From: Epilithonimonas zeae
Lineage (GTDB): Bacteria > Bacteroidota > Bacteroidia > Flavobacteriales > Weeksellaceae
Direction of reading: 5' to 3'
DNA length: 64,000 bases
NCBI RefSeq assembly: GCF_900141765.1
Contig: NZ_FSRK01000002.1
Span: 186,001-250,000, forward strand
Part shown: piece by piece, positions 25,722 to 35,111 of the stretch
Position numbering within the stretch: position 1 is the stretch's first letter
How the letters are laid out: the number at the start of each line of letters is the position of its first letter
Notes under the pieces: model-generated
The model's database searches: none
The model's input: only the letters and a program-made list of their open reading frames with translations
What the model was told of the DNA's origin: nothing
Made by a program: the position numbers and the translations under genes

Positions 25722-26439
25722 ATTTTGGTTAGAACGCACCGAATTACTGATAAAAGATGAGGGAATTGAAAAACTGCAAAATGCTAAAGTTTTAGTGGTT
25801 GGATTAGGCGGTGTAGGTTCTTTTGCAGCAGAATTTTTGGCAAGAGCAGGAATCGGAAAAATGATTATTGCTGATGGCGATGTTGTTGACATAACCAATA
25901 TTAACAGACAACTTCCTGCACTTCATTCAACTGTTGGTCAACATAAAGTAGAGTTGGTTGGAAACCGCTTAATGGACATCAATCCCAATCTGGAGCTTAC
26001 AAAAATCAATGAGTTTTTGGAGCCGGAAAGAATGGAAGAATTAATCAAATCAGAAAAATTCGATTACGTTTTGGACTGCATCGATTCTTTGACCCCGAAA
26101 TTGGCATTAATGATCACTTGCCGCAGAAACAAGGTCAAATTAGTTTCATCTATGGGAGCTGGAGGAAAAACCGATCCAAGCAAAGTAATGGTTCGTGACC
26201 TGCATAAAACAAGAGATTGTCTATTGGCAAGACAAGTGAGAAAACGTTTGAAAAAAGAGAAAATCAACAAAGGTTTCCGCTGTGTTTTCTCGACAGAAGT
26301 GCAAGATGAAAACAGCCTGAAGATGACAGATGGAAGTAACTTTAAGAGATCTTTCTACGGAACAATCAGTTTTATTCCTGCACTTTTCGGATTATATGCC
26401 GCTGCTGAAGTTATCAATCATTTAACCGGAAGACAATAG
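25714..26439 (+). CDS. tcdA: tRNA threonylcarbamoyladenosine dehydratase TcdA
   Basis: TcdA cyclises N6-threonylcarbamoyladenosine at tRNA position 37, using ATP. The 241-residue protein has the ThiF/E1-type nucleotide loop VVGLGGVGSFAAEFLARAG (about 26-44), the aspartate pocket IIADGDVVDITNINRQ and VLDCIDSLTPK. It lacks a UBL-activating C-terminal extension. ATG at 25714 is used in place of a TTG at 25696 deep inside tatD. It sits between tatD and rnpA in a tight operon. Confidence 0.92.
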   Translation: MDKFWLERTELLIKDEGIEKLQNAKVLVVGLGGVGSFAAEFLARAGIGKMIIADGDVVDITNINRQLPALHSTVGQHKVELVGNRLMDINPNLELTKINEFLEPERMEELIKSEKFDYVLDCIDSLTPKLALMITCRRNKVKLVSSMGAGGKTDPSKVMVRDLHKTRDCLLARQVRKRLKKEKINKGFRCVFSTEVQDENSLKMTDGSNFKRSFYGTISFIPALFGLYAAAEVINHLTGRQ

Positions 26440-26442
26440 ATT

Positions 26443-26814
26443 TTGGACAAAAAAAGCTACCCTTCTCACGAAAAACTGAAAAAAAAGTACGAGATAGATT
26501 TGCTTTTTGCTAAAGGGAAGTGGCTTTCTGTAGATAATATTAGAATTATCCATTTGAAATCTTCGGATAAACTTTTGATAGACAATCATAAAATTGGCGT
26601 TTCTGTTTCAAAGAAATTTTTCAAAAGAGCCGTGGACAGAAATCGCATAAAACGTTTGTTAAGAGAATCTTACCGCCTCAACAAATCTATTTACATCAAT
26701 GCTTTTGGAGACCAATCTATTGCAATGCTTTTTTGGGCTTCTAAGGAATTGCCCGAAAGCTTTTCTGTAGTTGAAAACCAGTTTTTAGCTCTTTGCAAAA
26801 AAAGAACTGGATAA
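26443..26814 (+). CDS. rnpA: Ribonuclease P protein component RnpA
   Basis: RnpA assists the RNase P RNA in maturing tRNA 5' ends. The 123-residue basic protein has the family motif FFKRAVDRNRIKRLLRESYR (about 62-81). The only start that keeps the N-terminus is TTG at 26443, three bases after the tcdA stop; the first in-frame ATG is near residue 100. It is not next to rpmH, unlike in most bacteria. Confidence 0.93.
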   Translation: MDKKSYPSHEKLKKKYEIDLLFAKGKWLSVDNIRIIHLKSSDKLLIDNHKIGVSVSKKFFKRAVDRNRIKRLLRESYRLNKSIYINAFGDQSIAMLFWASKELPESFSVVENQFLALCKKRTG

Positions 26815-26828
26815 ACATCTCTATTTAA

Positions 26829-26859
26829 TTTGTAATTTTATTCTCAAAGAAATTACAAA
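26829..26859 (+). promoter_or_regulatory. Hairpin touching the DUF4126 start codon
   Basis: A perfect 10-base inverted repeat (TTTGTAATTT 26829-26838, AAATTACAAA 26850-26859) with an 11-base loop. The right arm ends on the A of the ATG. It could mask the start or be chance in AT-rich DNA. Confidence 0.3.
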
Positions 26860-27452
26860 TGGAACATATTTTACCTTACCTTCTGAGTGCTTTCATAGGA
26901 ATTGGATTAGCTGCGGCTTCTGGCTTTAGAGTCTTTCTACCTCTCTTTGCGGTTAGTCTTTCATCTTATCTTGGATGGATTCCTATGAGTGACAATTTCG
27001 AATGGCTTTCTGGATTACCAACCCTCATCACAACCGGAGTTGCAACAATTATTGAGATTCTGGCTTATTATATTCCTGTTGTTGATAATTTTCTGGATAC
27101 GCTTTCTATTCCGTTGGCAACTATTGCGGGGTCAGTTCTTTTTGCCAGCCAGTTTATGGAATTAGGAACATTTCCTCAATGGGCTTTAGCTCTAATTGCT
27201 GGAGGCGGAACTGCTGCTACTATTGCTTCAGGATTTGCCGGAACACGAGCAGCATCTACAGCTACGACTGCAGGGATAGGCAATAATGTAGTTGCAACTA
27301 CTGAAACTGCAGGAGCAGGATTAATGTCTTTACTTTCTATATTTCTTCCCGTTATTGCTTTTATAATTGCAATCGTTCTGATTATTCTTGTCTTATTTTT
27401 TGGACGGAAGCTTTGGAGGAAGATGAAGACGCAGAATTCTGGGATATTTTAA
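26859..27452 (+). CDS. DUF4126 family membrane protein
   Basis: A 197-residue protein made mostly of about five to six hydrophobic segments. The family pattern GIGLAAASGFRVFLPLFAVSL at residues 16-36, SGLPTLITTGVATIIEILAYYIPVVDN and the Ala/Gly/Thr-rich middle are typical of DUF4126. It ends in a basic tail (RKLWRKMKTQ). Function unknown. Confidence 0.88.
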   Translation: MEHILPYLLSAFIGIGLAAASGFRVFLPLFAVSLSSYLGWIPMSDNFEWLSGLPTLITTGVATIIEILAYYIPVVDNFLDTLSIPLATIAGSVLFASQFMELGTFPQWALALIAGGGTAATIASGFAGTRAASTATTAGIGNNVVATTETAGAGLMSLLSIFLPVIAFIIAIVLIILVLFFGRKLWRKMKTQNSGIF

Positions 27453-27459
27453 AAATAAA

Positions 27460-27492
27460 AAAAGACCGCAATTACTTGCAGTCTTTTTTTTT
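27460..27492. terminator. Bidirectional terminator between DUF4126 and DUF5689 genes
   Basis: AAAGACCGCAA (27461-27471) pairs with TTGCAGTCTTT (27476-27486) with one mismatch, flanked by A and T runs. Confidence 0.75.
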
Positions 27493-27509
27493 TATAAATA
27501 AATATTTTA

Positions 27510-28925
27510 TTATTCTATTTTGATATTATCAATATTAATATCATATACTCCGGCAGAACCAGTTTTGATCGCAAAGATGTCTTTTCCCGCAGCCAGATTA
27601 ATCAATGGTGCACCAGCTAAATTAATCTCTACTAACATCCATTCTCCTTTTGTATCAATTGCACCTCTGTAGTCATTAGCGTCAGAAACATTAATGATGG
27701 TGCTTTTCGTAAAGTTCAACAAATTATATGTATAGTATGCTGGTGATCCAGAAGTTCTGTATACATTAAATGAAAGTGATTTTCCAGTAGATGTTCCTTT
27801 AATATAAAAAGTAATTCTTTTTGGACTAGCTGGCAATCCTGCCGGAGCAAGTGCTGTAAACAAATAATCATTACCAGCTGCTGTTCCTTTAATTTGTAAA
27901 GAATTGCTTCCGTTCAATCCAAGACCTACACCTTGTGCCAATGGTTGCTTTATCCCAAAACTATTAACACTATTTAAGAAGGTAGCCCAGTTTTCAAAGT
28001 CTGAACCAGCAAAAAGATTAACAGCAGATGAAGATGGCTCTTCTGGTGCATTTGGATCTCCTGACGCAAATCTATCCTTAACAAAATTTACATCATTAGT
28101 ATTTCTAATTAACATTTGGTAGTTAGAATTATATCTGCTTACTACAAAAGTTAAGTCTCCACTTTTAGTTGGAACTAATGTAGCACCAAATGTCGAGAAA
28201 CCAGAATTTCTAAGGACTGTTGTATTACCATTTTTACCTTCAATATCTCTATCTGTATCCTGACCAACACCTGCAGTATAATTTATATAAGTTAGAGGTT
28301 TTGTTGGGTCTTCCAACTTGAATTGTACATCAGCAACCTGAACCAATGTATTGAGATATTTTTCTTGTTTTGCTGCATTTAAATTAGCCAGTTTTGTTGG
28401 CACCAAAGTAGCAATATCCATTCTATTATTTCCGTTACAAACACCTGCAAGGTATCTTGTCAAGAGAATGCTTGGGATTCTTCCAATAGCATAGGTTGGA
28501 TCAATGGATCCTATTTTTCTTGTTCCTCTATCCCATCCTAAAACAAGACCATTAGCTTTGATACGGATATGCGCTCCTACAGGAAAATCCGCATAATTAG
28601 AAGCTTTATCAACTTCCAACGACAAACCTACAGTTGGGTTTTCCGCCTTATCTTGGAAAGAAATTGTTTTGTAAAAATTACCACTTTCATCAGAAGACAC
28701 TATATAAGCATCAAAAATTACAGGAGCTCCATCTGTAGGAACCTTATAGGTACCTGATGTTGGTGCTAAAGCAGCAAAATTAGCCATTGTAGTAGTCGGC
28801 TCATCAAATCTATTATTGCAAAGAATCTCTGGCGCATTCCAGTCATCATCTTTAACACACGAAGTAAAGGTCATCGCAACTATTGCAGAAAAGACCAATG
28901 TTTTGATTGTTGTATATGTTTTCAT
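27510..28925 (-). CDS. DUF5689 domain lipoprotein
   Basis: A 471-residue lipoprotein (MKTYTTIKTLVFSAIVAMTFTSC). The first half (about 40-280) resembles the DUF5689 domain, an OB/beta domain found in surface proteins of Bacteroidetes. The C-terminal about 170 residues look like a beta-sandwich (choice-of-anchor or carbohydrate-binding type: SDFENWATFLNSV, ITFYIKGTSTGKSLSFNVYR). It starts 10 bases after the TonB receptor gene stop and so is co-transcribed with it, like a receptor plus surface-lipoprotein pair. ATG at 28925 is chosen because the upstream frame runs into the receptor gene. Confidence 0.85.
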   Translation of the reverse strand: MKTYTTIKTLVFSAIVAMTFTSCVKDDDWNAPEILCNNRFDEPTTTMANFAALAPTSGTYKVPTDGAPVIFDAYIVSSDESGNFYKTISFQDKAENPTVGLSLEVDKASNYADFPVGAHIRIKANGLVLGWDRGTRKIGSIDPTYAIGRIPSILLTRYLAGVCNGNNRMDIATLVPTKLANLNAAKQEKYLNTLVQVADVQFKLEDPTKPLTYINYTAGVGQDTDRDIEGKNGNTTVLRNSGFSTFGATLVPTKSGDLTFVVSRYNSNYQMLIRNTNDVNFVKDRFASGDPNAPEEPSSSAVNLFAGSDFENWATFLNSVNSFGIKQPLAQGVGLGLNGSNSLQIKGTAAGNDYLFTALAPAGLPASPKRITFYIKGTSTGKSLSFNVYRTSGSPAYYTYNLLNFTKSTIINVSDANDYRGAIDTKGEWMLVEINLAGAPLINLAAGKDIFAIKTGSAGVYDINIDNIKIE

Positions 28926-28935
28926 TATTATAATT

Positions 28936-31815
28936 TTAAAATCTAACTTGTAAATTAACGAAATAAGAACGCCCTTGTGTATACCAATATTTAGGAGCGA
29001 ATAATTGCTGGCTTCTGTTGAAATCTTCCTGGAAACCATCAAATTTAACATTTCTTGTTTGTTCAAATCCTCCAGTAATATACTTTGTATTATCAAAGAT
29101 ATTATTAACAGATGCAGAGATTAACAAATAATATTTACCAAACATCCAAGATTTACCTGCGTTAGCATTGATAAAATAAGCAGCAGGTAATTTGTTTGGT
29201 GCTAGTAATCTTCTAAGTTCTTCTGGGGTAGCATTTTCATACGGCGTCCCTGAGTTACTATTTTGCACAAAACTTTGAGATCTCAATAGTGCAGATGGAT
29301 CCAAATAGTTATTATCTAAATAATTCCAGTTAGCACCAACCCACCAGTATTTTGGAGAGTTATATCTAAAACCAGCAGAGAAAGCCATTTGCGGCGTTCC
29401 ACCTTGTTTGTAGTTTTTAAGATCAGATTTACCAAACTGCACAAAAGATTGTCCATTTCCGAAAACTCCAATTGCATCAGAAGCAAAATAAACATCTGGA
29501 TTGTTACGGTAAGTATATTCACCATAACTAGCTACACCTTGTAGTGATAATGTAGGTAATACCTTGAAGTCAACTCCAAGTTCTGCACCCATATTTCTTT
29601 TTTCTACATTAGACATTACCTGAGTTACAAAAGCACTCTGAATGTACTGTCCTCCTGTGTTAGTATCTGTAGCTCCACCACTCGCGGAATTATCAATTTG
29701 GATACCATCTGCAAAGAATCTCTGCACACTTGTTTCATTCTGAGTATCAATTAAAAACACTGATGCTCTTATTTTGAACAATGGAGAATTAATCACATAA
29801 CTCAAATCATTAGCATTGATAACCGTATTTTTAATGTTCGGTGCAACAGAAGAGTTAAGTCTTGGGTTGATGAATAAATCTTCAAGATATGGTGCCTGCG
29901 AGAAGAATGATCCGTTATATACCAAGAAGTTTCTTCCATCTATTTTATATATAACCTGCCCCTTCAAACCAAAGTTCCAGAAGTCATAATCTTTACTTTT
30001 CCCAAAAGAGTCAGCATAAAGATAGTGTTTGAATAATCCTTCTCTGCTAGACGTTGAATAGCCAGCAAGTGCTGAAACAAAAACATCAAATTTACCTTCC
30101 GAAAATTTTAGTCCCGGATTTACCTTTACCTCTTGTCTTCTGAAGATATAGTTATAAAGCAATCTATCTCCAACTTTTTTAGCAACATCTGTTTCTCCTT
30201 CATTATATAAAGCAGAAGTTCCAGGATTATTAGTTGCCGCAAACGGATCTTTATTGAATACAAAATCAGCTCCTAACAAATCATTAACTTCTCTATAAAG
30301 CTCTGATCTGTAGTTCTGATAAGAAACGTTCAACATAAATTTTGTTTTATCCGTAAAATTGTAAGTATAATGCATTGCAGCATTCCAGATTTTATCATCA
30401 CTTACATCGTTTACCAAATAATACAATGCTCTTTTACCAGTTACACCATATTGTGTTACAGGAGACTGCCCTATGTTGGCAGCATACAATCTGTTCCAAT
30501 TGATCTGAGTTACATTCGGATCGCCATTTTGCCAAGCAGTACGAGATGCCTGATAAGCATCACCTGCTGCTAAATAATTTCCCGAACTAGGATCCCAAAC
30601 AAAAGCATCTTCGTTCAATGATCCAAAATAACTTGGTAGATTTCTATAATATGTAGGAGAAGGGTTTGGTACACTTTGCCAATCTAATCTAGATCCTTTA
30701 TCTTTTCCAAACTGATAAGACAATGATGTCCATAAGTTTGATTTCTTATTGATTTTCCAGAAATCCTGTAATTGGAAAACTGGTTGGAAACCTTTTCTTA
30801 CTCTTTCACTTCTCTTCTCTCCATCTTGCCAACCCCAATAGGAGTTATAATGTACGCCTCTGTAATCATAAACTTCTTGAGTACTTGGGCTTGCTGTAGA
30901 TCTTCTATACGGAGAAGCAAATGCATTAAAAGTCATTGTGTGACTATCGCTAAATTTTTTCTCAACACCTAGATAAGTACCATAAGCATCATAGAAAGTT
31001 CCTTCTTGGATACCTTCTTCAGCCCATCTTTTAGCTCCCATTAACGTGAAGGCCCATCCACTTTTTGACATTCCAGAAGAATATCTCAAAGAAACTCTTT
31101 GTCTATAATTTCTGTTTGTAATAGAATAAACAGCTTGAAAGCCTTTTCGATACTCGCTGGCTCTGGTATTTTTGTAGATAACACCAGTTGCTCCACCAAA
31201 TGCATATTCAGAAGGAGAATGATTAGCAGCGATTTCAGGATATCTAACAATCTCATTAAGACCTCCCCAATTTGAGAAATCAACATTACCATTATCAGAT
31301 TTTACCATTGAAACACCATTCAACATGTTTTCGGAAGTTCTTCCATCAACACCCCTTGGTCTGAACCAATAAGCTCCCAAGTCGAAACTTGCGATTCTAT
31401 TGAAAACATCTTGAGAAGATTGCAATAATCCAACAGTAGAAGACTGACCGCTATTTTCATCGTCTCCAGTATCAAGGATTGCAAGACCTTGATCTGCTCC
31501 TGTCAATGTAGAATAAAGGGTAATTACCCCTAAGTCTTTCCTCTTTTCTGTAGTAATGTCAAATTCCAAAGTTTTTGTCTCGAAATTTGGCTTTGACACC
31601 ACAATTTGATAATGTCCGGTCTTCAAATCTACAAATTGGAAATAACCAATTTTGTCTGCCGTAACATCATTACCTTCTCCTTTTAGATCTACTCTTGCTT
31701 TTTCTACGGGTTTCCCATCAGCATCTTTTAGGTATGCAAAAACCGTAGTCTGTGCAAAGTAAAATGATGCCGGAAGCATTGTAAACAAGGAGATTAATGA
31801 TAATTTTTTAATCAT
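28936..31815 (-). CDS. TonB-dependent receptor with carboxypeptidase-like N-domain
   Basis: A 959-residue outer-membrane receptor: signal peptide (1-21, FYFAQ), a carboxypeptidase-regulatory-like domain (about 24-105: TVFAYLKDADGKPVEKARVDL), plug domain (about 125-240) and barrel ending GRSYFVNLQVRF. It is cotranscribed with the DUF5689 lipoprotein and faces a divergent secreted nuclease/phosphatase. This set suggests uptake of a nucleic-acid- or phosphate-containing ligand, which is an inference from context. Confidence 0.93.
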   Translation of the reverse strand: MIKKLSLISLFTMLPASFYFAQTTVFAYLKDADGKPVEKARVDLKGEGNDVTADKIGYFQFVDLKTGHYQIVVSKPNFETKTLEFDITTEKRKDLGVITLYSTLTGADQGLAILDTGDDENSGQSSTVGLLQSSQDVFNRIASFDLGAYWFRPRGVDGRTSENMLNGVSMVKSDNGNVDFSNWGGLNEIVRYPEIAANHSPSEYAFGGATGVIYKNTRASEYRKGFQAVYSITNRNYRQRVSLRYSSGMSKSGWAFTLMGAKRWAEEGIQEGTFYDAYGTYLGVEKKFSDSHTMTFNAFASPYRRSTASPSTQEVYDYRGVHYNSYWGWQDGEKRSERVRKGFQPVFQLQDFWKINKKSNLWTSLSYQFGKDKGSRLDWQSVPNPSPTYYRNLPSYFGSLNEDAFVWDPSSGNYLAAGDAYQASRTAWQNGDPNVTQINWNRLYAANIGQSPVTQYGVTGKRALYYLVNDVSDDKIWNAAMHYTYNFTDKTKFMLNVSYQNYRSELYREVNDLLGADFVFNKDPFAATNNPGTSALYNEGETDVAKKVGDRLLYNYIFRRQEVKVNPGLKFSEGKFDVFVSALAGYSTSSREGLFKHYLYADSFGKSKDYDFWNFGLKGQVIYKIDGRNFLVYNGSFFSQAPYLEDLFINPRLNSSVAPNIKNTVINANDLSYVINSPLFKIRASVFLIDTQNETSVQRFFADGIQIDNSASGGATDTNTGGQYIQSAFVTQVMSNVEKRNMGAELGVDFKVLPTLSLQGVASYGEYTYRNNPDVYFASDAIGVFGNGQSFVQFGKSDLKNYKQGGTPQMAFSAGFRYNSPKYWWVGANWNYLDNNYLDPSALLRSQSFVQNSNSGTPYENATPEELRRLLAPNKLPAAYFINANAGKSWMFGKYYLLISASVNNIFDNTKYITGGFEQTRNVKFDGFQEDFNRSQQLFAPKYWYTQGRSYFVNLQVRF

Positions 31816-31875
31816 AAATCAATTAGGTTTTGTTTGCTCTTTTTTTCTAATATACAGTCCGTTATGCACGGAAGG

Positions 31876-31883
31876 CAAATGTA
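31876..31883 (-). promoter_or_regulatory. -7 box of the TonB receptor-DUF5689 operon
   Basis: Minus strand TACATTTG, predicting a leader of about 55 bases. No -33 TTG at the usual distance. Confidence 0.5.
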
Positions 31884-31988
31884 TATAAATTTTTGATAAT
31901 TAAAACTTTTTAACATTTTTTTTATTTTAACAAATTATCAATTAATTAAAACATAATTATGAATTTTTAAAAACTTTAAATTTTTATT

Positions 31989-32017
31989 TTGCAACTATCC
32001 AAAAAAAATTACTTTTG
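31989..32017 (+). promoter_or_regulatory. Promoter of the secreted nuclease/phosphatase gene
   Basis: TTG (31989-31991), 18-base spacer, TACTTTTG (32010-32017). The -33 TTG coincides with a possible upstream start codon, so translation must begin at the ATG at 32037. Confidence 0.65.
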
Positions 32018-32036
32018 TAGCCTTACATTTTTTATT

Positions 32037-33242
32037 ATGAAAAATTTATTTAGCGTAATAGCTATATTTAGTATTTCCTTATTATTTGCACAACAAAAAA
32101 GACAAGTTCGTGCAGCAACGGTTGGATTCTTAAACGTTGAAAACCTTTGGGACACCGTTCGTTCTGCAGATTATATAGACGGAACAAAAGACAGAAGCAA
32201 TCCTGCATTTCACAGAAGCGTACCTTTGGATTCTATAAAATATCTGGAAGTTACAGAAAAAGACTACAAAGGTCCTTGGAATGATGAATCACTTGTAGGT
32301 AAAAAAGTGGTACGAATCCAAGGCGGTTCAGAGGAGTTCACACCAAAAAGTGGTAAAAACTACACCTATAGTGTATACAAGCAAAAATTAGCAAACGAAG
32401 CAAAAGTAATTTCTGAAATGGGGAAATCCTATACAGGAACTGCCCCGGTTGTTGTGGGTCTTTTGGAAGTAGAAAACCGTCAGGTGGTGGAAGATCTTGT
32501 AAAAGAACCAGCTATTGCAAAGTATGATTACGGCGTTGTACATTATAACTCTTATGATTATAGAGGTATTGACATCGCTTTCATCTATCAGAAAAGAAGA
32601 TTCACACCATCTAAATCTTGGAAAAAGGAAGTGAAAATTTTTGGTGATGCTGGAAAAAGAGAATATACAAGAGATATTTTAGTATTAACAGGTTTCTTAG
32701 ACAATGAGAAAGTTGCATTTTTCCTAAATCACTGGCCATCAAGGAGAGGTGGTGAAGCGGCATCTCTGCCTAAACGTAATGCGGCTGCAATGGTTTTAAG
32801 ACAACAGATGGACAGCATAAGAGCTTTAGATCCATCAACAAAACTATTTGCTATGGGAGATTTCAACGATGATCCTGTAAGTTCAAGTTTGAAAAATGGT
32901 TTCAAAGCAGTAGGAAACCCTAAAGACCTCTCCGAGACTTCACCTTATCTCAATTTGATGTATCCTTTATATAAGAAAGGGGTTGCGTCTTTGGCTTACC
33001 AAGATGCGCCTAACTTATTCGACCAAATTATCGTTTCTTCCAATCTTCATTCACCTAACAACGAGTTGAAAAAAGATTACACAGTTTTCAAAGCAGAGAT
33101 TTTTGCTCCCGATTATTTGATTACCAAAGAAGGAAGTTACAAAGGTTATCCGTTCAGATCTTGGTCAGGAGACAAATTTACCGGAGGTTATTCCGATCAC
33201 TTCCCGGCATTCGTGATTTTGCAGAAAGATCCAAATCCTTAA
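32037..33242 (+). CDS. Secreted endonuclease/exonuclease/phosphatase family protein
   Basis: A 401-residue protein with signal peptide (MKNLFSVIAIFSISLLFAQ) and a DNase I-like fold: GFLNVENLWDT (Asn), VVGLLEVENRQVV (Glu), DIAFIYQK, FFLNHWPSRRGGE (His), FAMGDFNDDPVS (Asp/Asn) and GGYSDHFPAF (Asp-His pair). All metal and catalytic residues of the fold are present. Members cut nucleic acids or phosphodiesters outside the cell. It is divergent from the receptor-DUF5689 operon. Confidence 0.92.
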   Translation: MKNLFSVIAIFSISLLFAQQKRQVRAATVGFLNVENLWDTVRSADYIDGTKDRSNPAFHRSVPLDSIKYLEVTEKDYKGPWNDESLVGKKVVRIQGGSEEFTPKSGKNYTYSVYKQKLANEAKVISEMGKSYTGTAPVVVGLLEVENRQVVEDLVKEPAIAKYDYGVVHYNSYDYRGIDIAFIYQKRRFTPSKSWKKEVKIFGDAGKREYTRDILVLTGFLDNEKVAFFLNHWPSRRGGEAASLPKRNAAAMVLRQQMDSIRALDPSTKLFAMGDFNDDPVSSSLKNGFKAVGNPKDLSETSPYLNLMYPLYKKGVASLAYQDAPNLFDQIIVSSNLHSPNNELKKDYTVFKAEIFAPDYLITKEGSYKGYPFRSWSGDKFTGGYSDHFPAFVILQKDPNP

Positions 33243-33262
33243 TTAAATCTTAATTGCTATAC

Positions 33263-33294
33263 AAACCGTTTCAAATCTTTGGAACGGTTTTTTA
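33263..33294 (+). terminator. Terminator of the secreted nuclease gene
   Basis: AAACCGTTTCAAA (33263-33275) pairs with TTTGGAACGGTTT (33278-33290) with one G-T pair, followed by T's. Confidence 0.85.
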
Positions 33295-33310
33295 TTTTAA
33301 GAATCAAATT

Positions 33311-33412
33311 ATTTGGGCAGCTTTATCCGCGCTCCGTTCCCGCAATTTTTTGCCAAAGCTTTGTCCAAATAAAAATGAGCTCCACTCAGCTCGGGCTGCA
33401 AGCAATTCACTG
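33311..33412. repeat. Dispersed intergenic repeat, subtype A, copy 2
   Basis: Begins ATTTGGGCAGCTTTATCCGC and ends CTCGGGCTGCAAGCAATTCA, in the same orientation as 24948-25065. The two ends are conserved; the middle, with internal GCCAAAGCTTTG-like text, is not. Confidence 0.8.
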
Positions 33413-33451
33413 GTAATAAAATTAGTCATAACTTTAAAGAAATCATTTAAA

Positions 33452-33877
33452 ATGAAAAACCTTATCGCCATATTAATTATTTCAGGATTTGTTTGGTCTT
33501 GCTCCACAACTTCAAAACCATTACCTGAAAATCAAAATCATTCTTTATCAACCCAGAAAAAGACCGATTCTGCAGACGAATGGGAAGTCACCGTTTTTGA
33601 TCCAGAATATGAGAATTTTGTAGCAACAAGAGCTCAACCAAAATCGATGTTCACAGAAAGTAGCTTGAAATCTCGAAATCAAATTCTCGTTACCGAATGG
33701 AACAGTAGATTCTATTCAGGAATTAATCCCAACTTTTATGAAGTCGCTATAGAATACGACCAAAAAGAAAATTATGGATTCGATTTCGAATACAGATTAT
33801 ATCAATTCTTCGCTTATTGCAACTGGAAATACGGAGTCAAGTTTAATGGACTAAGAGGAATCGATAAAACAAAATAA
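33452..33877 (+). CDS. Small lipoprotein, DUF6146-like
   Basis: A 141-residue lipoprotein: signal MKNLIAILIISGFVWSC (Cys17), then an Asn/Ser-rich linker and a compact domain with WEVTVFDPEYENFVATRAQP and ILVTEWNSRFYSG. This matches a small Bacteroidetes family I recall as DUF6146; function unknown. The frame is open further upstream, but that part is repeat DNA, so ATG at 33452 is used. Confidence 0.82.
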   Translation: MKNLIAILIISGFVWSCSTTSKPLPENQNHSLSTQKKTDSADEWEVTVFDPEYENFVATRAQPKSMFTESSLKSRNQILVTEWNSRFYSGINPNFYEVAIEYDQKENYGFDFEYRLYQFFAYCNWKYGVKFNGLRGIDKTK

Positions 33878-33879
33878 AA

Positions 33880-33910
33880 AAAGACTGCAAAATTGCAGTC
33901 TTTAATTTTT
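33880..33910. terminator. Bidirectional terminator between DUF6146-like gene and prfA
   Basis: AAAGACTGCAA (33880-33890) pairs perfectly with TTGCAGTCTTT (33893-33903). Confidence 0.8.
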
Positions 33911-33925
33911 ATATAGTGACGAGAA

Positions 33926-35014
33926 TTAAGCAATTCCCTCTTCTTCTCCTTTTAGCTTTTCAGCATTTTCTGCCATTATCACAGCGTCCATCATTTCCTG
34001 AATATCACCGTTCATATAAGCATCCAGATTATACATTGACTTATTGATTCTATGATCTGTAACTCTTCCCTGAGGATAATTATAAGTTTTGATTTTTGCA
34101 GAACGGTCACCTGTGGAAACCATCGTTTTTCTTTGTGCTGCAATATCGCCAACTACTTCCTGAAGTTTGATATCATACAATTTTGCTCTCAACATTTCCA
34201 TAGCTAATTCTCTGTTAGCCAACTGAGAACGAGCTTGCTGACAAACAACAACCAGCCCAGAAGGTTTGTGTGTTAACTGAACTTTCGTTTCAACTTTGTT
34301 CACGTTTTGTCCACCAGCACCTCCAGAACGAGAAGTCTGCATCTCGATATCAGCAGGATTGATTTCCACATCTACTTCTTCCGCTTCCGGTAAAACAGCG
34401 ATTGTAATTGCAGAGGTGTGAACTCGACCTTGAGATTCGGTTTCAGGAACACGCTGTACACGGTGAACTCCGGATTCGAATTTCATAATTCCATACACGC
34501 TTTCGCCCTGAACTTTCATTATGAGTTCTTTATAACCTTTAGAGGCTTCACTGGAATCTGTAACTTCGTGTTTCCAACCTTTTGTTTTGAAATACATTGT
34601 ATACATTCTGTACATATCTTCCACAAAAATTGCCGCTTCATCACCACCAGTTCCGGAACGCATTTCCAGAATGATATTCTTATCATCAGCTGGGTCTTTT
34701 GGAATTAGAAGGTATTTCAATTCTTCCTCAAAAGCAGGAAGTTTGTCCATAGCTTGATATTTTTCCTCCTTCGCCATTTCCACGAATTCTTTATCAGAAC
34801 CGTCAGCAATGATTTCGTCAGATTCAGCAATGGTGTCAAGAGCGCCTTTATATTCATCGAATACTTTTACGATTTTTCCCAAATCGCTGTATTCTTTGTT
34901 AAGTGTAGAGTATTTTTTTTGATCCGAGATCACATCCGGTTGGATGATAAGATCGGCGACCTCGTTATATCGTTGTTTTATCGCTTCCAGTTTCGGAATT
35001 AATGACTTAGACAT
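33926..35014 (-). CDS. prfA: Peptide chain release factor 1
   Basis: RF1 reads UAA and UAG stop codons and triggers peptide release. The 362-residue protein has the codon-reading PxT-type motif in [17 protein letters not shown] (about 186-202), where the discriminator tripeptide is PET, and the catalytic GGQ in [18 protein letters not shown] (about 230-247). No programmed frameshift is seen (that belongs to RF2). A -7 box lies 18 bases upstream. Confidence 0.97.
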   Translation of the reverse strand: MSKSLIPKLEAIKQRYNEVADLIIQPDVISDQKKYSTLNKEYSDLGKIVKVFDEYKGALDTIAESDEIIADGSDKEFVEMAKEEKYQAMDKLPAFEEELKYLLIPKDPADDKNIILEMRSGTGGDEAAIFVEDMYRMYTMYFKTKGWKHEVTDSSEASKGYKELIMKVQGESVYGIMKFESGVHRVQRVPETESQGRVHTSAITIAVLPEAEEVDVEINPADIEMQTSRSGGAGGQNVNKVETKVQLTHKPSGLVVVCQQARSQLANRELAMEMLRAKLYDIKLQEVVGDIAAQRKTMVSTGDRSAKIKTYNYPQGRVTDHRINKSMYNLDAYMNGDIQEMMDAVIMAENAEKLKGEEEGIA

Positions 35015-35031
35015 AGGTAAATTTTAGTTTG

Positions 35032-35039
35032 CAAAGATA
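35032..35039 (-). promoter_or_regulatory. -7 box of prfA
   Basis: Minus strand TATCTTTG, 17 bases before the ATG at 35014. Confidence 0.55.
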
Positions 35040-35111
35040 ATGATTTAAGAAACAAGAAGAAAGAGACAAAATTCAAGAGTTAGAATTCGTGAAAAATTGT
35101 TCTAATCTTCA

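Noticed and set aside
28926-29096. N-terminal extension of the DUF5689 lipoprotein
   Set aside because: It lies within the upstream TonB receptor gene; the lipoprotein signal sequence starts at 28925.
33254-33451. N-terminal extension of the DUF6146-like lipoprotein
   Set aside because: It runs through the nuclease terminator and a subtype A repeat; the lipoprotein signal begins at 33452.
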